From assembly GCA_023667285.1 (NCBI GenBank), contig JAMPAK010000001.1, positions 866,401-916,589 on the forward strand: 50,189 nt of DNA, read 5' to 3'. Positions 42,857 to 50,189 of this stretch are shown here, piece after piece (position 1 is the stretch's first letter; each line of letters opens with the position of its first letter). This stretch comes from Muribaculaceae bacterium (GTDB lineage Bacteria > Bacteroidota > Bacteroidia > Bacteroidales > Muribaculaceae). The notes beneath the pieces were generated by a model. It worked only from the letters and a program-made list of their open reading frames with translations. It was not told where the DNA came from and did not search any database. A program made the position numbers and the translations under genes.

Positions 42857-44563
42857 TTATTTTTTGCTGAGCGCTATGCAGTAGGCTTCCTCATAGTATT
42901 TTATGAAGTTGCCCCATGAGGCGCGAGTGGCTGTGGCGCGGGCTGCCTGCGATATCTTGGCGATGTCGCGGGGTGATGCGCATGTGAGGTAGCGGAGGGA
43001 GCGTGAGATGCCGGCCACGACGTCGGCATAGTTGGAGTCTCCGCGTCCGATGACGTTGACACCGCTCTCCTCAAAGAGGCTCTCGGAACTTCTGAGCACC
43101 CACTGCCCGAAGCCTGAGAGGGATGTGGTGACTGTGGGGACTCCGAAGGCCACGCTCTCGAGAGGGGTGTAGCCCCACGGCTCATAGTAAGAGGGGAAGA
43201 CGGTTGCGTCTGCGCCTATGAGGATGTCGTAGTACGAGCGGTTGAAGATGCCGTCGGTGCCGTTGAGGTAGCAAGGGACATATATCACACTGACGCGCGG
43301 GTCGATTGAGCAGAATCCCAACTGGCGGATGCGGTTGATGATGGGGTCTGTGTCAGGATTGTGGAGCGCGTGGGTGATGACCGGCTCTCCCAGAGGTGTG
43401 TCTGAGGGGGCGGATGGGTTATCCAGACGTTCTCTCAGGTCTAAGCGTGCCTCGCCGGCCCATGCAGGCACCATGACGAAGGCCACGATGTTGCGGCAGG
43501 CTTCTGCTGTGTGGCGCAGGGTAGCACATGTGTCAAGGAAGACATCGATCCCCTTGTTGCGATACTCGCAGCGGCCTGAGGTGATGACAATGAATGTGTT
43601 GTCATCATACTTGTGGCCTGTGAGGGCGTGAGCCACCTCGAGCATTGAGCGCCTGGCTGCAGCGCGTGTGTCGGCAAACTCCTTTGTGGCGGGGACAAAG
43701 CCCTTTTCAAACCCGTTGGGGGTGACGACGTCTGGACGTCGCTCCAACAGTTGCTCGCACTCGCGGGCTGTGATCTCGCTGACGGTAGTGAATGCGTCGG
43801 CCTGGTGGGCAGCGGCTTTCTCGAGGGAGTGTTTAGCCTCCATGTTGAGCTCGCGGGCCATCTGGTCGCCATTATAGTTGCCCATCTGGTCGTAGAGGGG
43901 CTTGTTGTTGCCACATATGCTGCGGCCTATGCTTGTGGCGTGGGTGGTGAAGACGGTCGCTACCTTGGGGAGTTTCCATTTCACATAGAGCAGACCCATG
44001 CCTGTGGTCCATTCGTCGAAGTGGGCCACGACATCAAACTTGACTTTCTTGGGACGTCCTTTCTGACCGGGCTTGCGGATGGCTTCCTCGGGGAGGCCAT
44101 ATCCGGACGAGAGGATTGATTCGATAACGATGCCTGAGGCGTGAGCGAAGGCGCAGCCTTCGTCATAGTCGCCATAGGCGTGGAGTGAGTCGACGCCGAA
44201 ACGGCTCCACATCTCTCCGTAGAACTCATCTTTGACAGCATACATGCCGTCAAATTTCACAAGTATCGCAATGGGACGTCCGGGTACTTCCCATCGTCCC
44301 ACCCTGACGCTAACGCCTTCGGGCAGTTTTGCCTCTCTGGCCCATTTGCTCAATCCATGTACGGCAGATTCCGTGAACCATGGCGAGGGGGTCTCTTCAG
44401 ACCAAACATCGGGACCGATGAATATGGTCTTGTCCTTGTTGACTTTCTGAAGTGTCTTGGCCTTTGTGGATAGCACCGTGTAGATGCCTCCAATCTTGTT
44501 ACACACTTCCCAACTTACTTCAAACAGCAGGTCGGGGATGCATGTAGCAGAGTTGTTGTCCAT
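42857..44563 (-). CDS. Glycogen synthase, GT3 (eukaryote-like) type
   Basis: A 568-residue glucosyltransferase. The N-terminal signature FEVSWEVCNKIGGIYTVLSTKA is that of GT3 glycogen synthases (yeast/animal type), not bacterial GT5 GlgA. HFDEWTTGMGLLY, TTHATSIGRS, TVSEITAREC and PSYYEPWGYTPLESVAFG are further GT3 landmarks. Donor (UDP- or ADP-glucose) cannot be read from sequence. It forms an operon with the phosphorylase. Confidence 0.92.
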   Translation of the reverse strand: MDNNSATCIPDLLFEVSWEVCNKIGGIYTVLSTKAKTLQKVNKDKTIFIGPDVWSEETPSPWFTESAVHGLSKWAREAKLPEGVSVRVGRWEVPGRPIAILVKFDGMYAVKDEFYGEMWSRFGVDSLHAYGDYDEGCAFAHASGIVIESILSSGYGLPEEAIRKPGQKGRPKKVKFDVVAHFDEWTTGMGLLYVKWKLPKVATVFTTHATSIGRSICGNNKPLYDQMGNYNGDQMARELNMEAKHSLEKAAAHQADAFTTVSEITARECEQLLERRPDVVTPNGFEKGFVPATKEFADTRAAARRSMLEVAHALTGHKYDDNTFIVITSGRCEYRNKGIDVFLDTCATLRHTAEACRNIVAFVMVPAWAGEARLDLRERLDNPSAPSDTPLGEPVITHALHNPDTDPIINRIRQLGFCSIDPRVSVIYVPCYLNGTDGIFNRSYYDILIGADATVFPSYYEPWGYTPLESVAFGVPTVTTSLSGFGQWVLRSSESLFEESGVNVIGRGDSNYADVVAGISRSLRYLTCASPRDIAKISQAARATATRASWGNFIKYYEEAYCIALSKK

Positions 44564-44596
44564 AACCTATTGTCAATTATATTCTGTTTCAGTCGG

Positions 44597-44604
44597 CAAA
44601 GATA
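44597..44604 (-). promoter_or_regulatory. -7 box of the glycogen operon
   Basis: On the minus strand TATCTTTG, about 33 bases before the synthase ATG, preceded by an A/T-rich stretch without a clear TTTG. Confidence 0.5.
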
Positions 44605-44705
44605 GTAATTTTTTTTGGATTACTACCTATATGGACTGAAAAATTGACATGGCTTCACACTCATTTACACTTGCTTTAACACTTGTGGGTTTCTCGGCTC
44701 TGCGT

Positions 44706-45644
44706 TTACTTTGTCCCTCGGTTGCCGTGGATGAAGTCTGGGGCCGACATGCGGCGTTTGCTCTGTGGCTGTAGAGACAGGACCTCAAGCATGTAGTCGC
44801 CGCAGTTCATGAAGAGCCGGTCTCCATCAACAACCAGAGTGCCTGAGGCTGCGGATGAGGGGCGTTCGGTGAGGCGTGTCTCGAAGATTTTGGTGGTGCC
44901 TGTGCCGATTCTGTCTGTCCATGCGCCGGGGTAGGGGGAGAGACCCCTGACCTGGTTGTGTATCTCGAGAGCGGGATGGCTCCAGTCTATCATGCAGTCT
45001 TCTTTGAAAATCTTAGGTGCGGGAGTTGGGATGGTGTCGCCTATCAGTTTGTCCTGAGCGATTGGGGTAACGGTTCCGTCGATTATTCCGGCTATGGTCT
45101 TGAGCGTGAGGCGTGCGCCTATTTCCATCAGGCGGTCGTGGACACTCCCTGCATTGTCTTCGGGGGTTATCTCTATGCGTTCCTGGTCGATGATGTCGCC
45201 GGTGTCAATCTCGTGCTTGAGGAAGAAAGTGGTGACTCCTGTCTCAGTGTCGCCGTTCATCACGGCGCGGTTTATGGGGGCGGCTCCACGATAGCGTGGG
45301 AGCAGGGAGGCGTGGAGATTGAATGTGCCCAATGGTGGCATGGTCCAAACGACTTCAGGCAGCATCCTGAAGGCGATGACCACGAACAGGCCGGCATTGA
45401 GCGAGCGGAGGTCAGAGACAAATTCAGGATCCTTAAGACTGACGGGCTGCATGAGCCGCAGGCCGCGCTCCTCGGCAAACTGCTTGACGGGTGATTGAAA
45501 CATCTTGTGGCCGCGCCCGGCGGGTTTATCGGGCATTGTGACCACTCCGACCACATTGTAGCCTCCGTCGACTATGGTGCGGAGACTCTCAACGGCAAAC
45601 TCAGGTGTGCCGAAAAAAACTATGCGGAGGTCCTGCTTATTCAT
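44706..45644 (-). CDS. fmt: Methionyl-tRNA formyltransferase
   Basis: A 312-residue enzyme that formylates initiator Met-tRNA with 10-formyl-THF. It has FGTPEFAVESL at the N terminus, HASLLPRYRGAAPINRAVMNGD (catalytic Asn/His/Asp area) and LSPYPGAWTD in the C-terminal OB-like domain. I chose the ATG at 45644; the upstream open frame overlaps porU and is not family-like. One base separates it from the porU stop. Confidence 0.96.
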   Translation of the reverse strand: MNKQDLRIVFFGTPEFAVESLRTIVDGGYNVVGVVTMPDKPAGRGHKMFQSPVKQFAEERGLRLMQPVSLKDPEFVSDLRSLNAGLFVVIAFRMLPEVVWTMPPLGTFNLHASLLPRYRGAAPINRAVMNGDTETGVTTFFLKHEIDTGDIIDQERIEITPEDNAGSVHDRLMEIGARLTLKTIAGIIDGTVTPIAQDKLIGDTIPTPAPKIFKEDCMIDWSHPALEIHNQVRGLSPYPGAWTDRIGTGTTKIFETRLTERPSSAASGTLVVDGDRLFMNCGDYMLEVLSLQPQSKRRMSAPDFIHGNRGTK

Positions 45645-45645
45645 A

Positions 45646-48600
45646 TCAGTGGACAATGATAAATTCAACTGAAGGGGTGGAGCCGTTGCGGCCGGGATGA
45701 GCAAGGAGAGCGGATGCGTGATATGTCCCGTCAGGGGCGGGTGTCCCGTCGGGAAGTCTAAGGTCCCAGTGATATGGGAAAGTGGCGTTTCGGACTGTGT
45801 GGACGGTCTCTCCGGCTGAGTCGAGTATGAGGAGCGTTGTCTCTGGGGCTGACTCAGCGTCATGGGTCAGGAAAAGGTCTACACCGTCGCGGGCAATCTT
45901 TGTCGAGGTGGAGAGGCGTCCGTTCATGGGTGTGCCCTCCACCTTGAAGTCGAGATAACTGTGGCCTGTGTTCCCGGCATTGTCGCGCGCGCTGACTTCA
46001 AGGCGGTGATGGCCTGCCTGGAGTGGGCCAAGGGGGTGAGTGAGGGTGTAAGTACCGTCAGAAGCACTTCTGAGAGCGTATGCGAGACCGCTGACAGTCT
46101 TGCCATCGATGCTAACCGTCGGGATGGCTCCTATCGATGAGCGGTTCATCATGACGCCGCTCCCCTTGTCGGAGATGGCCAGAATCATGACAGGCTCTGT
46201 GCCGGTGACTCCTGCGGCTGTTACTTCAGGGGAGTCTAGCATCAGGGAGATTTCAGGAGCCTCGTTGTCGCTGATCGCTGATGTGCTGCTAATAGGGTCG
46301 GTGATGGTCAAGCCTTGGTATGCCCCATATGCCACCCTCCTGTCTGAACTTATGGCATGCATGTTCATTCGACACAGCCCGGGGTTGTCCATGGCAGGAG
46401 GGATGATGGTAACGCTCCATTTTCCGGCGGTGACGTCGGCTGAGGCCGAGAGTATCTCATCGTCATCGACGTTAAGCAGAATCGCACCCTCAGTGACATC
46501 GCTGGCGTCCGGCGAGCAGGTGACCACGGTCTTCTCCGGGGCATAGAGGGTCACCTCTATTCGGCCATTGAATGAGGTGTCGGTCTTGCCATTATTGCCT
46601 TTGACGGTGCCCTGTATCTTGAATGGCTCAAGGGATGGCGAGGTGGATGTCTCGGGGAGGGAGGTGTCGATGATGCCCGAGGGGGCGTAGCAGGGCATGG
46701 CCGGATCGCCCAGGAAGTTGAAGAGGAGATTGTTGAGCATCTGGTCGCGTGTGGCGGCTGATGTGGATTGGTTGTGCGAATTGTTGAGAGCCTTTGTGAA
46801 TATCTCACCTATGGTCTGGCCTGGCTTAGCGCTGAAAAGATACTCCGTGAAGAAGTTATTGAACACATGATTGTTGGACATGTAGACCTCTCTAGCGGTG
46901 CCGATTGCCACTATGGGGCCGCGCTCTGCTACAGCCATGACGACGCCGAGGCTCGGTGTGGGACGGTCGAACCATCCTGATCGACACCCGGCCATGAAGA
47001 TGATGGGAGATGATCCATAATCGACGGTGAGCGCCTCGCCGAGAGTGAAGTCCATGTCGAGGATGGCGTTTGTGGCGTGGCCGGAGTAGTTCATAAAACG
47101 TGGCTGGCCACTCAGCCTGGACTTTATGAACGAGAGTTGGAGCGGCGATTTGGACTGCCGGATGCTTGGGAAGCGTGAATGATAGCCCTGATGGATTGTG
47201 GCACCCGGGAGGAGGCGCTTTATGGCATCGGCCTGACGGCGGCCTGACTCAAGATGGCCGTTCGTGTCGCCATAGCCTGTGAATATTATGGCCTCGGCGG
47301 TGCGCCCGGCCTCTGATGGATCGGCAAGATAGCGGATGCACTTGTCGACAAACGCCTTGGCCTCGGCAAGATTCCGGACGGGGGCGCGCCCCACGTTGAG
47401 GCTTATTTTCATGTCAGGCACCGCAAGGCGTGGCTCTATACGGTCAGAGAGTATGCCAAAGTATTGGTCGGAACTGTGGTCCCGTGAGTTATAGCGGTCC
47501 TCATCGGGATATTCAGTATGGAAAGTGACAGCGACATTTGCTGCCAGTTCCTCGCCGGGAGCCAGTGGCTTAGGCTGACCTGTGCCTATCAGAAGCACAT
47601 GACTCAACCCTCTTCCTGCCAGCATCATGTTGAGGTGGCGCAGGGCGTTGGGGTGATAGGCACCTGAGGAGAACTCATTGAAAATCTGCTCTTGGGTCAC
47701 CACGGCTACCTTCATTCCCTGATACTGGCGATGTGCCTCGGCCAGTCTTTCAGCCTCGCTGACGGCCATGTCTGATGAGACTATAAGCATGTCGATGCCT
47801 GAAAGCGAGTGGAGATTCTGAGGTGCGACAACCCCTTCATAGACCGGCTCGGGGACGGAGGAGCCCCTGCTGAATAGCGCCAGACGGGTATTCCCGCCAT
47901 TGATTGTCCTGATGGCCATCTTCCCGTCGGCCACAGTCGATGGAATTATCTTGACGGGATTGAGCGGCGTGGTGACATCCCATACATCTATGTCGGCTTC
48001 CATGGTTGATATGGAGAGCGGAGTGTCTGCTGCGACGTTGCTGAAATCCCAGAGTTCGGGGCTTCCGTTGAAGTCGTTGCTCTTTGTGGTGATGAGGGTC
48101 ATGTGGTCGAGGGCCAGGACTGAGAAGTCTTTGGCCGGGTCGGTGATGGTAGCGCTGACCTCATTGCCTACATTCTTCAACTGATGCCTCACAGTGCTTG
48201 AGGAGAGATACATGAGGTTCTCTGTGTTCCCCAATGCTATGCCGCTCGAACTCATGTCAGTGTATGTAGCGCCTTCGACCGTGAGTGTGGGGGCGACCAC
48301 TGCCTGAGAGGTGGGATAACCGATGTATTGGAAAGATATCTCCACCGGGCCGTAGACGCCTGCGGTCTTCCAGGTCTCAGTGACAGGCAGTGGATTGTCG
48401 GCTATGTTTCGTGAGAAGTAGAACGCCCCGGTGCTATAGGGGTGGAAGTCCAAGTAACGGCGCCTGTCAATCTCGATGTGGGAGTCGATGGCGCTCTCTG
48501 AGTCGGATACTGATGCGTTGATGCTCTCTATCTCAGGTGAGCGTAGTGATGACGAGCCCTCAGTGAGGAAGTAATATGAACTTGATGAGTAGTAGTTGCG

Positions 48601-48972
48601 ATGCTCAAGTGGGTCTGAGCCTGCGTCGCCGGGGGTGACCCTCGACGCCCCCTCACCATAGAAATATATGGCGTCTGAGCCGTGGACGACGGGGATGGCC
48701 GGGAGGTCGTCAGGGGCAGTGTCGAGTGAGTGGGCTCTCTCGACGCTGCCGTAGCCGGCTATGCTTACGGACGATGGATTGCTGAAACCCCACAGTCGCA
48801 GGGTGGAGTGGCTGATGCGGTAGACTCCGGTGTGGTCGACACGGACCTTCACCCATCGGCCGTCGGAGAGGACAGACGCAGAAGCAAAGCCGGCCTCTGC
48901 TGCGGCCTGCTCACTGAAGGGCAATGCTGTGAGCAGCATTGCAAAGAGTGTGGCTTTAAGTTTGAAGTGCAT
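45646..48972 (-). CDS. porU: Type IX secretion sortase PorU (C25 peptidase)
   Basis: A 1108-residue gingipain-like cysteine peptidase that removes the C-terminal signal of type IX cargo at the cell surface. Signal peptide about 1-24. N-terminal beta-rich region about 25-400. The C25 domain has catalytic His632 (NYSGHATN) and Cys663 (FMAGCRSG), 31 residues apart as in gingipains. C-terminal Ig-like domains (about 770-1108) include a FlgD-like end (LRLPDGTPAPDGTY). The ATG at 48972 begins the signal peptide; a longer frame would run through tRNA-Leu. It lies six bases after that tRNA and one base before fmt. Its presence supports a working type IX system, though the other Por genes are not in view. 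Confidence 0.9.
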   Translation of the reverse strand: MHFKLKATLFAMLLTALPFSEQAAAEAGFASASVLSDGRWVKVRVDHTGVYRISHSTLRLWGFSNPSSVSIAGYGSVERAHSLDTAPDDLPAIPVVHGSDAIYFYGEGASRVTPGDAGSDPLEHRNYYSSSSYYFLTEGSSSLRSPEIESINASVSDSESAIDSHIEIDRRRYLDFHPYSTGAFYFSRNIADNPLPVTETWKTAGVYGPVEISFQYIGYPTSQAVVAPTLTVEGATYTDMSSSGIALGNTENLMYLSSSTVRHQLKNVGNEVSATITDPAKDFSVLALDHMTLITTKSNDFNGSPELWDFSNVAADTPLSISTMEADIDVWDVTTPLNPVKIIPSTVADGKMAIRTINGGNTRLALFSRGSSVPEPVYEGVVAPQNLHSLSGIDMLIVSSDMAVSEAERLAEAHRQYQGMKVAVVTQEQIFNEFSSGAYHPNALRHLNMMLAGRGLSHVLLIGTGQPKPLAPGEELAANVAVTFHTEYPDEDRYNSRDHSSDQYFGILSDRIEPRLAVPDMKISLNVGRAPVRNLAEAKAFVDKCIRYLADPSEAGRTAEAIIFTGYGDTNGHLESGRRQADAIKRLLPGATIHQGYHSRFPSIRQSKSPLQLSFIKSRLSGQPRFMNYSGHATNAILDMDFTLGEALTVDYGSSPIIFMAGCRSGWFDRPTPSLGVVMAVAERGPIVAIGTAREVYMSNNHVFNNFFTEYLFSAKPGQTIGEIFTKALNNSHNQSTSAATRDQMLNNLLFNFLGDPAMPCYAPSGIIDTSLPETSTSPSLEPFKIQGTVKGNNGKTDTSFNGRIEVTLYAPEKTVVTCSPDASDVTEGAILLNVDDDEILSASADVTAGKWSVTIIPPAMDNPGLCRMNMHAISSDRRVAYGAYQGLTITDPISSTSAISDNEAPEISLMLDSPEVTAAGVTGTEPVMILAISDKGSGVMMNRSSIGAIPTVSIDGKTVSGLAYALRSASDGTYTLTHPLGPLQAGHHRLEVSARDNAGNTGHSYLDFKVEGTPMNGRLSTSTKIARDGVDLFLTHDAESAPETTLLILDSAGETVHTVRNATFPYHWDLRLPDGTPAPDGTYHASALLAHPGRNGSTPSVEFIIVH

Positions 48973-48978
48973 TGATTG

Positions 48979-49062
48979 TGCTCGAAGCGGGACTCGAACC
49001 CGCACGGTCGCAATGACCAAAGGATTTTAAGTCCTTCGTGTCTACCATTCCACCATTCGAGC
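48979..49062 (-). tRNA. tRNA-Leu (TAA anticodon)
   Basis: An 84-nt class II tRNA: acceptor GCTCGAA/TTCGAGC, anticodon stem-loop AAGGA-CTTAAAA-TCCTT (TAA), long variable arm TGGTCATTGCGACCG, and T arm GCGGG-TTCGAGT-CCCGC. CCA is not encoded. It shares a promoter with porU, whose start codon is six bases after the tRNA's 3' end. Confidence 0.95.
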
Positions 49063-49074
49063 GGCTTAGTGGTG

Positions 49075-49106
49075 CAAAATTAGTTGATATTTTTCTTTTT
49101 TGCAAA
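49075..49106 (-). promoter_or_regulatory. Promoter of tRNA-Leu (and porU)
   Basis: On the minus strand TTTG (49103-49106), a 20-base spacer and TAATTTTG (49075-49082). The transcript begins near 49069, a few bases before the tRNA. No other promoter fits between tRNA and porU. Confidence 0.75.
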
Positions 49107-49205
49107 TCCGCATGCCAAAATGAGGAAATTTGAACAATTAGGCGCGTAGGAATGTTTGATTCAAAAAGGGATATCAAACCATCGCAAACTTAAAAAACAT
49201 CAGTC

Positions 49206-49424
49206 ATGAACATCCTTGATTCACACGACCTCCTGATGTGGGGTGTAGTCATCGCCCTTGTCATCCTAGCCTCGCTGACCGGGATGTGGCTCAACAGATT
49301 TTTCACTCACCGCGCTCACAGACGGGCGTTGGCAGAGTTGCGGCGCCGTGCCGTGATGGCTGAGAAGGGTGCAGGACGCGAGGCTGTGGCCACGACCGTG
49401 GCTGCTGAGGTCAGAGAGATCTGA
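49206..49424 (+). CDS. Small single-pass membrane protein
   Basis: A 72-residue protein with one membrane helix (LLMWGVVIALVILASLTGMW, about 9-28), then a basic, Arg/His/Ala-rich cytoplasmic tail likely to be helical. No family recognised. It converges with recO and overlaps it by 14 bases at the 3' ends. Confidence 0.55.
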   Translation: MNILDSHDLLMWGVVIALVILASLTGMWLNRFFTHRAHRRALAELRRRAVMAEKGAGREAVATTVAAEVREI

Positions 49425-50127
49425 GAATCTCCAGCGACTTAAGCCCTTGCATGGGCGAGATGTGTATTGAGAGGTATCTCAAGGCCACATCCAGTGTGCG
49501 GCGTCGCCCTTCAGGGGTGAGCCGGAAACAACCCATATTTGAGAAAGTCATTCTATTTAGATGTGCCACCCATTCTGCCTCATGAGGCGGGAGGGTGTCA
49601 GTGTGTAGGGGGGATGTGGATCTCCACACGCCGTCGCGCATGTCGAAGACACGTCCCGGCGAGAAGGTCGATATGTCAGGCTCGATGCCAAGGACCTCGG
49701 CCAAGTGTATGAGAAAACATATGTGGAAGTTGGCTGTCTCGCGTTGTGTGGCAGAGTCGAGACGCACGGCTGCGGAGGCGACATAGTCGAAAAGCACCGG
49801 GTCGCCACCCCCCTGGCGCAATGTGACGTCGAGGATCTCTGCCACAAACATCGCCATCATCTGTTTTATGGGGTTTGAATGGAGCGAGGCTGTCACTCTG
49901 AGCGGTGCCGGCTGACGCATCGGGTAGACCTCCTGCCCGGGTCGTTTCACGGTCTCGCAAGTGAGCAGCGATAGGGGTGTTGTCAGCGCTCGGAGCCTTG
50001 CTGCTCCACGCCCTGTCCCTGCCGGGACGCCCAGGGCTATCCTGCCGGCCTCGCGGCTGAAAGCGGTCAGAATGGAGCGGCTGTCAGAGTGACGTGTGAG
50101 ACGCAGGCAGATGAGAGATAGTTTCAT
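49411..50127 (-). CDS. recO: DNA repair protein RecO
   Basis: A 238-residue recombination mediator that loads RecA with RecR. It has an N-terminal OB-fold part (MKLSLICLRLTRHSDS, SREAGRIAL), then a helical domain in which FHICFLIHLAEVLGIEPD and FDMRDGVW are typical of Bacteroidetes RecO. The zinc cysteines of some RecOs are absent, as is usual in this phylum. The ATG lies five bases after a TAAATTTG box, so the mRNA may be leaderless. Confidence 0.85.
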   Translation of the reverse strand: MKLSLICLRLTRHSDSRSILTAFSREAGRIALGVPAGTGRGAARLRALTTPLSLLTCETVKRPGQEVYPMRQPAPLRVTASLHSNPIKQMMAMFVAEILDVTLRQGGGDPVLFDYVASAAVRLDSATQRETANFHICFLIHLAEVLGIEPDISTFSPGRVFDMRDGVWRSTSPLHTDTLPPHEAEWVAHLNRMTFSNMGCFRLTPEGRRRTLDVALRYLSIHISPMQGLKSLEILRSL

Positions 50128-50132
50128 AATTG

Positions 50133-50140
50133 CAAATTTA
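50133..50140 (-). promoter_or_regulatory. -7 box of recO
   Basis: On the minus strand TAAATTTG then CAATT then ATG. The -33 region has no good TTTG match. Confidence 0.5.
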
Positions 50141-50189
50141 GTAATCGTTAAAAAATAACTTGGGACAGTTTTTCCATCACTTTGACAAT

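Noticed and set aside
45645-45863. N-terminal extension of Fmt
   Set aside because: It overlaps porU coding sequence; the family begins with the first Rossmann strand at the ATG at 45644.
48973-49020. N-terminal extension of PorU
   Set aside because: The extra codons lie inside tRNA-Leu.

Overview
The window looks like chromosome from a gut-type member of the Bacteroidales, probably Muribaculaceae or a close relative. Evidence: promoters of the Bacteroidetes form (TTTG, 20 nt, TAnnTTTG), no obvious Shine-Dalgarno sites, an LpxC-FabZ fusion, a GT3-type glycogen synthase next to a glucan phosphorylase, a PorU (type IX secretion) sortase, a serine-type sulfatase with its anSME, and proteins with type IX-like C-terminal tails. 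Family-level placement is an inference.

Layout. 1-460: an unidentified hairpin-rich stretch ending in a terminator. 460-6607 (minus strand): an OmpA-like porin, the SRP RNA, an M3 peptidase and a TPR protein. 6.7-12.6 kb (plus): dxr, rseP, an RlmI-like methyltransferase and a lipoprotein DPP III. 12.7-24.7 kb: an accessory-looking block with an M6 metalloprotease, a 1505-residue cleaved-adhesin-like protein and a 564-residue Ig-like protein, all with C-terminal sorting-like tails. Between them lie families of palindromic intergenic repeats around one IS200/IS605-type (Y1, HUH) transposase. 24.9-28.7 kb: tRNA-Met, DUF4301, a GNAT protein, engB and a 49-residue protein. 28.8-31.8 kb: a GH28 3' remnant, sulfatase and anSME. 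31.9-36.7 kb: the lipid A genes lpxD, lpxC-fabZ and lpxA, followed by a degenerate endonuclease I-like protein and a lipoprotein. 36.6-40.0 kb (minus): greA, HIT, menA, DUF4923 and a GT2 in one tight operon. 40.2-44.6 kb (minus): glycogen synthase and glucan phosphorylase. 44.7-49.1 kb (minus): tRNA-Leu, porU and fmt. 49.2-50.1 kb: a small membrane protein and recO.

How parts connect. PorU is the sortase that would process tailed cargo such as the three secreted proteins at 12.7-24.2 kb, so the window holds both processing enzyme and likely substrates. The most striking non-coding signal is a REP/RAYT-like arrangement: at least ten copies of a 46-53 bp imperfect palindrome, in both orientations, confined to four intergenic gaps between 15.5 and 24.6 kb. 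The only Y1 transposase in the window sits between two direct copies of a ~150 bp composite of these repeats. A cluster of five TGTTRATAA nonamers lies just before tRNA-Met. Codon choice in the 1505-residue protein (T-ending) differs sharply from the C-ending codons of the M6 gene beside it.
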